Below are positions 42,239-51,143 of a DNA stretch of 51,205 nt, in pieces. The number at the start of each line of letters is the position of its first letter. Within the stretch, counting starts at the first letter, position 1. A program made the translations under genes and the position numbers. Origin of the DNA: Nostoc sp. NMS7 (lineage in GTDB: Bacteria; Cyanobacteriota; Cyanobacteriia; Cyanobacteriales; Nostocaceae); the NCBI RefSeq assembly GCF_017115085.1, contig NZ_JABXKJ010000092.1, positions 1-51,205 of the forward strand, in the 5' to 3' direction. The notes under the pieces were generated by a model that worked only from the letters and a program-made list of their open reading frames with translations, was not told where the DNA came from and did not search any database.

Positions 42239-43396
42239 GTGTTTCGAGTTGTTGTTGGTCATAGTGACGATCCTGATTCCCAAAATGCGATCGCTGAAAT
42301 TCTTCAAGAATGTAGCTGTTCGCTAGCAGGGTCAATTCCTCAGGCTGGACTTTTATTCACTGCTATAGACTTTGACCATGCGTTAATTTTGCAAAGCATC
42401 CAGGATGCTTTCCCCGGAATTGAGTTGATTGGTGGAACTACAAATGGAGAAATGTCCTCAATTCTGGAGTTTCAGCAAGATTCTCTAACCTTAATGCTGT
42501 TTGCTACCGATGAAGTGGAAATTCGGGCAGGTATTGGACGAGAAGCATCCAAAAATCCAGCCCTTGCAGCCCAAGAAGCGATCGCCCAAGCAAAGGCAAA
42601 GAGTGCATCATTACCACAATTGTGTATCACCTTTCCCGATAGTCTAACGAGCAATGGGGTCTTGATTTTAGAGGGTTTAAAACAAAGCTTGGGAGAGCAT
42701 ATTCCGCTCATTGGGGGAATGGCTGCCGATGACTTTACCTTTGACAAAACCTACCAATTCTTCCAAGGTGAAGTCTTAAGCGATTCAGTTCCAGTCCTAC
42801 TGTTCTCTGGAAAACTACTATTTTCTCACGGAGTTGCCAGTGGTTGGACTCCCATCAGCCAACGTAGGCGTGTAACTAAAGTAAATGGCAACGTAGTGTA
42901 TGAAATTGATGGACAGCGTGCCTTAGATTTCTATCGGCACTATCTTGGTGAAGAAAGTTTTGCGTCCAACTATGCCATCCATGCCCTGGCAGTTTTTGAG
43001 GATCAAGATCATTTCTATTTGCGGGCACCCAATGGCTACGATGAACAGTTTGGTAGTGTGACCTTCTTCTCAGATATTCCTGAACAGGCAGTTGTGCAAA
43101 TCATTGATGCAACTCGTGACAATATTCTGTCAGCTTCTGAGACATCCTTGAAAAATGCTCTAGCTGATTATCCTGGTGTGGAACCAACAGCAGCATTACT
43201 TATTTCCTGTGCAGCCCGACGGCGAATTCTGGGAACTCTTGCTAAAAAGGAGTATCAGCTTGTCAAAACTCATTTACCAAAGGCATTACCTTGTTGTGGT
43301 TTCTATGCTTATGGTGAAATTGCTCCTTTAGTGAGCGGAGGTCAAACACAATTTCATAATCAAACGTTTGTCACACTGCTAATGGGGAGAAAATAA
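42239..43396 (+). CDS. FIST domain signal-transduction protein
   Basis: A FIST sensor (385 residues) with FIST_N (about 25-220: GIELIGGTTNGEMSS, LILEGLKQSLGEHIPLIGGMAADDF) and FIST_C (about 225-365: YRHYLGEESFASNYAIHALAVFED, then GFYAYGEIAPL near the end). FIST domains are thought to bind small molecules such as amino acids and feed into two-component or cyclase signalling. The start is GTG at 42239. The next gene, a histidine kinase, starts only 7 bases after its stop, so the two are surely one operon and probably partners. No membrane segment is present. Confidence 0.92.
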   Translation: MFRVVVGHSDDPDSQNAIAEILQECSCSLAGSIPQAGLLFTAIDFDHALILQSIQDAFPGIELIGGTTNGEMSSILEFQQDSLTLMLFATDEVEIRAGIGREASKNPALAAQEAIAQAKAKSASLPQLCITFPDSLTSNGVLILEGLKQSLGEHIPLIGGMAADDFTFDKTYQFFQGEVLSDSVPVLLFSGKLLFSHGVASGWTPISQRRRVTKVNGNVVYEIDGQRALDFYRHYLGEESFASNYAIHALAVFEDQDHFYLRAPNGYDEQFGSVTFFSDIPEQAVVQIIDATRDNILSASETSLKNALADYPGVEPTAALLISCAARRRILGTLAKKEYQLVKTHLPKALPCCGFYAYGEIAPLVSGGQTQFHNQTFVTLLMGRK

Positions 43397-43403
43397 GTGG
43401 TTT

Positions 43404-44483
43404 ATGGATAACCAAGATGATTCCATACAAATCCAAGAATTGGAAAAGACAAACCGGATCTTGCAAAAAAAGCTGAAACGCTGCGAAACTGAACGCTGTC
43501 AGCTAGAAACTGACATTGAAACAAAGGAGTTTTTACTCAAGAAAGTCATTTGTGAGTTAGAAAACTCTCGGACAAACTTGCAGCACAGAAGCCAAGAGTT
43601 AGAAAATACATTAGATAGGTTGCATAATATGCAAGCTCAAATGATTCAAAGCGAAAAGATGTCTGCTCTGGGTCAAATGGTGGCTGGTATTGCTCACGAA
43701 ATCAACAATCCTGTTAGCTTTATTTACGGAAATCTCAGCTATATTAGCCAATACACCCATGACTTATTACGATTAGTCGAGCTTTATCACCTTTACTTTC
43801 CCAACCCACCTGGTGAAATTCAAATCGAACGCAAAACCATCGATTTAGAGTTTATAGAAAAAGACGCGATTATGGTATTGCACTCAATGAATATCGGGAC
43901 AGAGCGTATTCGGGATATTGTGCTTTCACTGCGTAACTTCTCCCGTCTAGATGAAAGTGAGATCAAAGCGGTGGATCTTCATGAAGGCATTGACAATACT
44001 TTGATGATTTTGCAGCACCGCCTCAAAGCCACTGACAAAAGTCCAGAAATTCAGGTCATCAGAAACTATGGCAATTTATCCAATCTAGAATGTTACCCTG
44101 GACAGATCAACCAAGTATTTATGAACATTCTAGTAAATGCGCTGGATGCGCTCGAAGAATTCAATGCCAAACGAACTTATCAAGAAATCCAGCTTAATCC
44201 CAGTCGCATCATGATTCGTACTTCTGTCGTTGATTCACAATGGGTAAAAATTGCTATTACTGACAATGGTTCTGGAATTCCCGAATCGATTCAAAAACAG
44301 ATATTCAATCCCTTCTTTACAACAAAACCTATCGGTAAGGGAACAGGAATGGGAATGGCTATCAGCTATCAAATCATTATTGAAAAACATGGCGGCAAGT
44401 TAAATTTTTTTTCGACACCTGGAAAAGGAACGGAGTTTGTGGTTCAAATTCCTATCCAGCAGCAAGTTTATCAAGTAATCTAA
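43404..44483 (+). CDS. Soluble sensor histidine kinase paired with FIST
   Basis: A cytoplasmic histidine kinase of 359 residues. A long N-terminal coiled coil (about 8-85) carries the signal. The phospho-acceptor His98 lies in GIAHEINNP, followed by the N-box (MNILVNALDAL), G1 (TDNGSGIPE), the F-box (FNPFFTTKP) and G2 (GKGTGMGMA), all intact. It has no sensor domain of its own, and this fits input from the FIST protein encoded just upstream. No response-regulator gene follows; its output partner is elsewhere. ATG at 43404. It converges on the degenerate kinase gene. Confidence 0.93.
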   Translation: MDNQDDSIQIQELEKTNRILQKKLKRCETERCQLETDIETKEFLLKKVICELENSRTNLQHRSQELENTLDRLHNMQAQMIQSEKMSALGQMVAGIAHEINNPVSFIYGNLSYISQYTHDLLRLVELYHLYFPNPPGEIQIERKTIDLEFIEKDAIMVLHSMNIGTERIRDIVLSLRNFSRLDESEIKAVDLHEGIDNTLMILQHRLKATDKSPEIQVIRNYGNLSNLECYPGQINQVFMNILVNALDALEEFNAKRTYQEIQLNPSRIMIRTSVVDSQWVKIAITDNGSGIPESIQKQIFNPFFTTKPIGKGTGMGMAISYQIIIEKHGGKLNFFSTPGKGTEFVVQIPIQQQVYQVI

Positions 44484-44532
44484 CGTAACATAATGATGGG
44501 TATTCAAAAATTTGTTCATAATTTAGAATAAA

Positions 44533-45891
44533 TCAAACTAAAGGCAATAAAATTTCAAATTCAGTGCCTACACCTAGCTGGGAACGTAAATTTAATTTAC
44601 CACCATGTCTGGCTGTGATAATTCGATAACTTACGGCTAAACTAGTATTTTTACCAGTCTTTGTTTCAAAAGAAAAAGACTCCCTAATTTGCTGTTGTAA
44701 CTCCTCAGACATTCCAAGGCTATTATCAGCAATGCGAATTAAGATCAAGCGAGAATCTGGTGTATCTGGGTTGCTTGCTTCTTGCGAAATAACTTCTGTG
44801 GTAATCTCAATTCGGGGTTTTTGAAGAGTCTTAGTATCTTCTAGATGCAACTGCTGTCGCACGGCTTCATTGAGTAAAGTATCCACAGCTTCGCTTAAAA
44901 TATTCATCAAAACCTGATTTAACTGCCCCATAAAACAATAGACTGGCGGCAATTGACCGTAGTATTTGACAATTTCAATTTCTCCTTGAAGACGACTATT
45001 AATTAATAAAATAATACTATCTATGCAGGCGTGTAAATCTACTGGTTTGGGATAAAGTTCGTCGATGTGACAGAAGTTTTGTAAGCTGGTGACAAGTTTT
45101 TTTAATCTTTCCGCTCCTGTGCGGATACTAGCAAGCGATCGCGACAAATCTTGTTCTAAAAAATCAAATTCAATCTCTTCTTTAACCTGATTAATTGCCT
45201 GGGAAGCTGATGGTAACTCTTGATCATAAGCCGCGATCAGCTTGAGTAAATCTTGGCTGTAGGTTGAGACATAAATTATATTACCCCAAATAAAACCTAC
45301 TGGGTCTAAAATTTCGTGCGCTATGCCGTCTACCAAACGTCCCAGATTTGCCATTTTATCATTTTGAATCATTTGGGCTTGGCTGCGTTCATAGCGCACC
45401 AAATTGTCGATTCCGCGAATTTGCCAAGAAATAATATTTAATTCTTGGACATCTAACAATCTATAAGCACCAGATTCTGTTTGTACTACAATTGGTTCTG
45501 CTAATAATTCTGGCGATCGCTTTAAGCTAAGTTGCATCGCAGTTAAAATCGATGTTGAATCAGCAAGCAGCAACATCGGTATCCGCGCATAGCTGTAGAG
45601 AACGGTTAATGATTGCTGAACAAATAACTCTTGTCCATAGGGGCGAATCAAAAATTCTAGCAGTCGCCGCCGCGAAATCATCCCAATGAACTTTCCCTGT
45701 TCTACCAAAATTACTCCTGGTAGCAGGGGGTATTTTCCCAAAAAATGAGCCACTTCCATACCAGTGCGGTTGATTTCCACTGGGAAGTTGTACATTGGTA
45801 GTTCTTGGAGGGTTGACTCTACATCAAGATCGCGATCGCTACCAACAGACAAAAATGGGGGTGAAATTTGGTAACTGAATTCTTCTGGCAC
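44533..45891 (-). CDS. CBS-domain histidine kinase relative with degenerate ATPase (possible pseudokinase)
   Basis: A 452-residue protein with an N-terminal CBS-like pair (about 30-155: LLPGVILVEQGKFIGMISRRRLLEFL), then a dimerisation/phosphotransfer region very like that of the neighbouring kinase, with His192 in GIAHEILDP. The C-terminal HATPase-like domain has lost key residues. The N-box Asn is replaced by Glu334 (NILSEAVDTL). The G1 DxGxG reads DNSLG (389-393). The G2 glycines read GKNTSLAV. It is therefore unlikely to bind ATP normally, although the fold seems kept and the gene is unbroken. It may act as a regulatory partner of an active kinase. ATG at 45891; it converges with the FIST-associated kinase, 49 bases between stop codons. 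Confidence 0.88.
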   Translation of the reverse strand: MPEEFSYQISPPFLSVGSDRDLDVESTLQELPMYNFPVEINRTGMEVAHFLGKYPLLPGVILVEQGKFIGMISRRRLLEFLIRPYGQELFVQQSLTVLYSYARIPMLLLADSTSILTAMQLSLKRSPELLAEPIVVQTESGAYRLLDVQELNIISWQIRGIDNLVRYERSQAQMIQNDKMANLGRLVDGIAHEILDPVGFIWGNIIYVSTYSQDLLKLIAAYDQELPSASQAINQVKEEIEFDFLEQDLSRSLASIRTGAERLKKLVTSLQNFCHIDELYPKPVDLHACIDSIILLINSRLQGEIEIVKYYGQLPPVYCFMGQLNQVLMNILSEAVDTLLNEAVRQQLHLEDTKTLQKPRIEITTEVISQEASNPDTPDSRLILIRIADNSLGMSEELQQQIRESFSFETKTGKNTSLAVSYRIITARHGGKLNLRSQLGVGTEFEILLPLV

Positions 45892-46346
45892 AAGACACCC
45901 TGATTTTTACAAATATTAGGTAAACAATAAGTTAATATTTTGCATTTTGTCACCCTCTAAATCCGGTTTCGATTTAGGTATCTAGCACGACTAACCCTTT
46001 CAAGGTGAAAATCCTTTTAATCTCTTGCAAGCAACTGGCGTGCGATTTTTTATCTGGGTGGAGAATATAAAGAAGTGCGATCGCAAGCTAGACTAAAAAC
46101 AACCTTTACAAAGAGTGCAAAGGTAGCGTTATGACTTCTACAACCGAACCATCCACTGCCCTTACTCCTTTCCCCGATCATACCTAGCTTCCAGACTCTG
46201 ATGGCACGTTTGTGTTCGCGGAGCGGCTTGTCGTTAGACATCGCTCGGCGTTGAACCAGAAGTCTAATATTTTTCTATGAATTACGAATTAAATCTGTGG
46301 CTTAATTTGTTTAGACACAAAATTTACTGCTACCAGGGTAATTACG
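45892..46346. other. Intergenic region with Uma2-like gene fragment
   Basis: No intact gene. It contains a probable 5' fragment of a Uma2/DUF820-type gene (46131-46214) and a GTTCGCGGAGCGGCTTGTCG palindromic repeat directly behind it (46214-46255). Confidence 0.5.
46131..46214 (+). pseudogene. 5' fragment resembling a Uma2/DUF820 family gene, with in-frame stop
   Basis: Translation from the ATG at 46131 gives MTSTTEPSTALTPFPDHT, a TAG stop at 46185-46187, and then LPDSDGTFV in the same frame. I recall this kind of start (PFPDHTQLPESDGTFVKNF) from cyanobacterial Uma2-type genes, so TAG probably replaces CAG. The similarity ends where a GTTCGCGGAGCGG repeat begins. The family call is tentative. 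Confidence 0.45.
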
Positions 46347-47441
46347 ATGACAAATAGACCTCCTTCCGAACCAGAGTCATCCCCAAGAACTGCCCTTGGC
46401 TTTGATGAATTTATAGCCATTCTGGTTGCCTTCGCCACTATCGGAGCGATTCTTTTTTGGTCATTGTCTCGCAGAGATTCTAGCTGGAACTTAAACGGGC
46501 TGCTGTTGCCTGACTCCACCCCCTCTTCTAGTGTTCAACCAAAGCAAGTATTGCCCTCCTCTGGTCTAAAGGTAGAACCAAATATAGTCCCCAACAACGT
46601 CTTGCCCGATTCTGGACCTGCGGCTGTTTTTGAACCCAAGACACCTTCATTGCCAACTAAAAGCGCAACTCCTGACCGCGCAGTCTTGCGATCTGCTCAG
46701 GTAATTCCAACTCAATCCCCCCAACCACAGACACCTGTATCCTCTTCAATAGGACTTGAGTCATCAATTGCATCATTAGCGTTGCCTTTAGTAACTCCGG
46801 CAAAACCAAAATCAATCATTCCGCCGCCAATTGCATTTAACGATGTACCCAATAACTTCTGGGGTCGGCCTTTTATAGACGTTCTTTCTTCCCGTGGTAT
46901 TCTCAAAGGGTTTCCTGATTATTCTTTTAGACCAAATCAGCCTGTAAACCGCGCCGAATTTGCTGTTCTACTGCAAAAAGCCTTTGACCAAGAACCGTCT
47001 AAGACTGCGATCGCATTTCAAGATGTACCAGCAAAATTCTGGGCAACTCCAGCAATTGACCAAGCCATTAGTAGCGGATTTCTCAAAGGCTACCCGAAAA
47101 AAAGCTTCAAACCACAACAAAATATTTCGCGGGTGCAAGTTTTAGTTGCCCTTGTTAGTGGGTTCAATTTTAAAGCAGCCACTTCCCCAAATCAGATTTT
47201 AAGTGTTTATAAAGATGCTAAAAATATTCCAACCTATGCTATTAAGAAAATAGCCACTGCTACAGCTAATGGTCTGGTAGTTAACTATCCAAATCCACAA
47301 ATTCTTGCTCCTAACAAAGTAGCTAGTCGGGCTGAAGTAGCGGCGATGATTCATCAAGCTTTAGTAAAACGCGGCAAGTTGCCCTTAATCGCATCTCAAA
47401 ACATTGTGCTTCGGCATAGCCCCAAGCAGGTTTTACCCTGA
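46347..47441 (+). CDS. S-layer homology (SLH) domain protein with N-terminal membrane anchor
   Basis: A single N-terminal membrane helix (about 20-41) without an obvious cleavage site, a Pro/Ser-rich linker (about 50-165), and three SLH repeats: ~168-218 (FNDVPNNFWGRPFIDVL, GFPDYSFRPNQPVNRAEFA), ~228-278 (FQDVPAKFWATPAIDQA, GYPKKSFKPQQNISR) and ~285-345 (YKDAKNIPTYAIKKIA, PNKVASRAEVAAMIHQAL). SLH domains bind cell-wall polysaccharide, so the protein probably links the inner membrane to the wall. The stop codon lies inside a dispersed palindrome, suggesting the last few residues may be recent. Confidence 0.9.
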   Translation: MTNRPPSEPESSPRTALGFDEFIAILVAFATIGAILFWSLSRRDSSWNLNGLLLPDSTPSSSVQPKQVLPSSGLKVEPNIVPNNVLPDSGPAAVFEPKTPSLPTKSATPDRAVLRSAQVIPTQSPQPQTPVSSSIGLESSIASLALPLVTPAKPKSIIPPPIAFNDVPNNFWGRPFIDVLSSRGILKGFPDYSFRPNQPVNRAEFAVLLQKAFDQEPSKTAIAFQDVPAKFWATPAIDQAISSGFLKGYPKKSFKPQQNISRVQVLVALVSGFNFKAATSPNQILSVYKDAKNIPTYAIKKIATATANGLVVNYPNPQILAPNKVASRAEVAAMIHQALVKRGKLPLIASQNIVLRHSPKQVLP

Positions 47442-47463
47442 GCCCATCGACAAGCTCAGGGTA
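47434..47463. repeat. CCCTGAGC...GCTCAGGG palindrome overlapping the SLH gene stop
   Basis: TACCCTGAGC (47434-47443) pairs with GCTCAGGGTA (47454-47463). The TGA stop of the SLH gene (47439-47441) is part of the left arm. Related copies are near 38010-38035 and 47704-47722. Confidence 0.85.
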
Positions 47464-47748
47464 ACACCTGCGCCGTACCACTTCGTGGAAGCAAGCTACG
47501 TGGAGCGTCTCGTAGAGAAGGGCATCGCCCAAAATATCTCCAAAACCGAACTCAAAGGAGAAATTGTCCGCCAGAGGTTCCTCTCAATGAACTTCGTAGG
47601 GAATTTTAAGAGAAGTCTGATCGCTGACTTCGGGCGATCAGACTTCGGTGATTGGGAATTAGAGCCTAGTCTTACACAGGAGCAAGCTACGCCTAGGGCG
47701 ATGCCCTGAGCTTGTCGAAGGGTCTTATAGAGAAGCGATAATTAGATA
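47442..47748. other. Repeat-filled spacer between the SLH and CAAD genes
   Basis: No gene is supported; an open frame at 47404-47709 runs through repeat DNA. It holds GGAGCGTCTCGTAGAGAAGGG-type repeats, a perfect 11-bp inverted repeat AAGTCTGATCG/CGATCAGACTT (47613-47645), and another GAGCTTGTCGAAGGG copy before the CAAD gene's 3' end. Confidence 0.65.
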
Positions 47749-48186
47749 TTAAGCTTCTGGAATTTCTTGCCCGACAACTTGTGATTTAAGAACGGTGATT
47801 TCACCAGTTAACTCTTTCCTGGTTGAGGCTTTGAGTAAATAGCGGTAAATAAACCAAGCAGAATAACCAATACCAATCAACTCAAAAGTAGGTGCTACCA
47901 AGGGTATATCATTCAAAGCATCTAATATTGCAAAGAGTACTTTAACCCCAACAATTGATCCCAGAATTAAACCAACTGTTACCAGGGGTTGCTTATATTG
48001 ATTAAAGAAGCTTCCCACATATTCTGGCAATGTTGCTAAAAAGGTAGAAATTTGCTCCCCGTATTTTAGCCATTCGTCTTGAGACTGCGCGGGAGGCTGG
48101 AGTTTGGTGATCGTACCCGTTTGGTTGTTGATCTCTGCCACTTTAGTCTCGTTGGATGCGGTTTCGGTAAATTCTTGTTCTGGCAT
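47749..48186 (-). CDS. Free-standing CAAD domain protein (CURT1-like)
   Basis: A 145-residue protein with a disordered acidic N-terminus. An amphipathic helix and two membrane helices follow (about 68-88 QPLVTVGLILGSIVGVKVLF, and 99-121 LVAPTFELIGIGYSAWFIYRYLL), then a C-terminal helix (TRKELTGEITVLKSQV). This is the CAAD domain, otherwise found appended to cyanobacterial aminoacyl-tRNA synthetases and related to plant CURT1, which shapes thylakoid membranes. The frame opens at an ATG at 48198, but GGGAG sits just before the ATG at 48186, so that start is used. Confidence 0.88.
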   Translation of the reverse strand: MPEQEFTETASNETKVAEINNQTGTITKLQPPAQSQDEWLKYGEQISTFLATLPEYVGSFFNQYKQPLVTVGLILGSIVGVKVLFAILDALNDIPLVAPTFELIGIGYSAWFIYRYLLKASTRKELTGEITVLKSQVVGQEIPEA

Positions 48187-49289
48187 TTTAACTCCCATAA
48201 ATTTGACAGTTGAGTTTTTCTAATCTGGATAATTACAACCAAAAGGCTGTTGATTAGGTAATGCAAAAGTGCATCACTACAATTGTGTGAAGGGCACAAA
48301 AGGGTTTTAGTGTCCTATAATCATAACTTTCCCGTAATATCTACTGCATCAACTACAAGGTAGAAATTGACAAATAGCTGTTTGTCGAAAGTATTGGTAG
48401 CCGACTTTTTAGCCAGGGTAACTCCTGCCTTAAAAACCGAGATGACCTTTATATAAGCCTAAAAGCCGTTATCTGATATTAAAGCTATCTTAAGCCGCGT
48501 TGGTCAATTAACGCATTGCTATTGATATTAATACGTAATACGAATTTTTGTGTATTCACATCGACTAGACTTTTAACATCTTTTATGATATGTCTGCTTG
48601 GGATGAAGAAGAAATAAATTCAAAATTGTTCGTGCAGCACGTCGGTCAGTACCCAACTCTTGGAGACGCTACGCGTAGCTTGCTTCCACGTTCGCGCAGC
48701 GTCCCGTAGGGAAGTGGTACGGCAAGCTCAGGGCAGGCAAAGTCAGTACAAGTGCCCAATGCCCAGCGAATATCAAAGCTTTTGTTTTTTTCCTGATTGT
48801 ATTAATTTTATCAGGAAGCAGTAAGGTAGAGTAGTGGCATAGCTGATGGCAAGAACTCTTTGTTATCAACTGTATATTCAGAAAAGTGGTGTGGTAATCG
48901 GAAGACTGTCTAAGACAGCTCTTTAGGGACGTAGATTAAATAAAATGGAATTCATCCTGTCTCTAGCTTCCCTCTCTTTTATAAGCAGAGGGATTGAAGG
49001 TGAGGTAAGCCAGGGACATAAATTGGATGTTATTTAATTCTTATTCCTTAGTACAGAAAATTATTCATTGCTGCTGAAAAAAGTGAATTCTATTCGTTCT
49101 AAGTAATTTTACTTAGAAAAATTGCGATCAAAACCACTCATACTATATAAGGTTATACTAATTATCTAGTAAGCAATTATTTGCTCTTGCTATAAAAGAA
49201 GATAATCTAGATGTTAATCGCCAATTGAAGTATTTGCACAAGCTAGACTGATTTGGTGATTTTTGCGGGAAGGCAAAGAGGTTTGAGAA
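48187..49289. other. Long intergenic region
   Basis: About 1.1 kb without a supported gene. It holds a GAGACGCTACGCGTAGCTTGCTTCC repeat block (48661-48712; written here only as its family) and a CCCTCTCTTTTATAAGCAGAGGG fold-back near 48970. The rest is AT-rich and no RNA gene is recognised. The last part should include the promoter of the membrane kinase. Confidence 0.55.
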
Positions 49290-51014
49290 ATGCCAACTCC
49301 AAAGCCAACCCCTATCGACAACAGTTCAGAAAGCAAAAAAGTGCCAGCCGAAGAGCCATCGACAGACGAACTCCCGACTATAGAATTTCCCTCACGAGGG
49401 AAACTCAAAGCCAGTTCTTGGCGCATCCATCAAAAAATTGGCTATGGGTACTTTGTAGCGATCGGAATTGGCTTTTTTGGCTCACTGACTGGGCTAGTAA
49501 TCGCCAACTACTACCGGGGAAAGGAAGTTAGGCAATTCAATCAAGCCTATGAACAAGGACAACTACTGAGTAATTATAAAGATGCAGTAGTCGGGGCACA
49601 ATTACATAGCTCTAACTTAGTTGCTGTATTGGAAAATTCACAACAGCTAAAAAGCAAAAAAGCCGATTTTCTGAAGAATGTTGAAAAAGCTAAACAATTA
49701 GAGTCAAAAATTGCCGGATTTATTGACAGTAAACCTAAAAGACTAGCAGCAACAACTTCGACTTTACAGACGTTATTGCTAGATTACAAGACTAATTTAA
49801 AAGCTTACGTTGACCAAATCGAGGTCGTCTTACAGAAAATCGACTCCCAACAAGTGCAGCCTCAGCAAATTTCTTCTGCCCGATCGCAGTTATTGACAAT
49901 TATGGCTGGTGAAACAGCCATGCGGCTAGACCAGCTTTCGCAAAACTTGACTAACATCCTGCAAACGGCTGAAGATCAAGAGCAAGAAAGGCAAAAAGCC
50001 GTTTATGAAGCAAAAATAGTTGAGCGATTTATTGTGATCATGAGTATGCTGCTTTCGGTAGCGATCGCAGCCATTGTAGCTTGGCGAACCAGTCGGGCGA
50101 TCGCTGAACCAGTGATTATTGTCACCCAAGTAGCAGAGCAAGTTGCCAGAAAATCTAATTTCGATTTGCGGGCGCCCGTCACCACTGAAGATGAAATTGG
50201 CCTACTCGCCAAATCTCTAAATCATCTGATTGAGCGAGTATCTGAGCGAACAAAAGAACTACAACAAGCGAAAGAATTAGCCGAAGCTGCTAGCAAGGCA
50301 AAAAGCGTATTTCTGGCGAATGTCAGCCACGAATTACGCACACCATTAAATGCTGTGATTGGCTTGAGTCAACTTCTAGAAGACGACGCCACCGATCTTG
50401 GTTTATCGGCAGACTTCATCACAGATTTAGAAACAATTAACGCTGCTGGTAAGCATCTACTGCACTTGATTAACGAAATCCTCGACTTGTCAAAAATTGA
50501 AGCCGGGAAAATGACCCTCTATCCAGAGATATTCGAGATTGCAACGCTGATTCATAACGTCGTCCTCACAGTCAAACCAGCTATAGAAAAAAATGCCAAT
50601 GTTTTAGAAGTGGATTTTGATCAGCAACTTGGCATCATGTACGCCGATCAAACTAGGATGCGGCAGGTATTATTAAACTTACTCAGCAACGCCAGTAAAT
50701 TTACTACAAACGGTAAGGTGACGCTGACAGTCAACCTAGAAAAGGATGAATTCCGACCAGAGGCACCTTTGGGCATGATTACTTTTACCGTTACCGACAC
50801 AGGTATAGGTATGTCTCACCGTCAACAGCAGCAGTTATTTCAACCTTTTACACAAGGAGATACCTCCACTACGAAAAAGTATGGAGGTACGGGACTGGGG
50901 TTGGCAATTAGCCGCCACTTTTGCCAGATGATGGGTGGTGAGATTATTGTCAAAAGTCAGCCGGGCGTCGGGTCTACTTTCACTATTCGTCTGCCAATGA
51001 CTGTACAGGATTGA
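49290..51014 (+). CDS. Membrane-bound sensor histidine kinase with HAMP domain
   Basis: A 574-residue histidine kinase. Membrane segments at about 52-74 and 246-265 bracket a helical extracytoplasmic sensor (75-245). A HAMP domain (about 266-320) and a coiled coil lead to the HisKA domain, with His347 in [11 protein letters not shown]. The HATPase domain (about 455-571) has NLLSNASKF (N-box), TDTGIGMS (G1) and [10 protein letters not shown] (G2), all intact. There is no receiver domain. The ~50-residue N-terminus is Pro/Ser-rich. GAGGTTTGAGAA precedes the ATG. The sensed signal is not known. Confidence 0.93.
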   Translation: MPTPKPTPIDNSSESKKVPAEEPSTDELPTIEFPSRGKLKASSWRIHQKIGYGYFVAIGIGFFGSLTGLVIANYYRGKEVRQFNQAYEQGQLLSNYKDAVVGAQLHSSNLVAVLENSQQLKSKKADFLKNVEKAKQLESKIAGFIDSKPKRLAATTSTLQTLLLDYKTNLKAYVDQIEVVLQKIDSQQVQPQQISSARSQLLTIMAGETAMRLDQLSQNLTNILQTAEDQEQERQKAVYEAKIVERFIVIMSMLLSVAIAAIVAWRTSRAIAEPVIIVTQVAEQVARKSNFDLRAPVTTEDEIGLLAKSLNHLIERVSERTKELQQAKELAEAASKAKSVFLANVSHELRTPLNAVIGLSQLLEDDATDLGLSADFITDLETINAAGKHLLHLINEILDLSKIEAGKMTLYPEIFEIATLIHNVVLTVKPAIEKNANVLEVDFDQQLGIMYADQTRMRQVLLNLLSNASKFTTNGKVTLTVNLEKDEFRPEAPLGMITFTVTDTGIGMSHRQQQQLFQPFTQGDTSTTKKYGGTGLGLAISRHFCQMMGGEIIVKSQPGVGSTFTIRLPMTVQD

Positions 51015-51020
51015 ATGGGG

Positions 51021-51048
51021 CATTGGGCATTGGGCATTGGGCATTGGG
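51021..51048. repeat. Four tandem CATTGGG heptamers
   Basis: Four exact CATTGGG copies start six bases after the histidine kinase stop codon. They are the reverse complement of the TGCCCAA unit at 21361-21409, up to phase. Confidence 0.9.
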
Positions 51049-51076
51049 AAAATACTTTCTTTCTTCATCCCCTCGT

Positions 51077-51143
51077 CTCCCTTGTCTGGCTTACCTCCTT
51101 TGTCTCCCTTGTCTGGCTTGTCTCCTTTGTCTCCCTTGTCTCC
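51077..51143. repeat. 27-bp tandem repeat of CTCCCTTGTCTGGCTT type
   Basis: Two 27-bp units (51077-51103, 51104-51130) and a partial third, with two base differences between the first two. Strand-asymmetric (pyrimidine-rich) sequence; no gene is carried. Confidence 0.8.

Noticed and set aside
47404..47709. 101-codon open frame after the SLH gene
   Set aside because: It overlaps the SLH gene end in another frame and then reads through several dispersed repeats.
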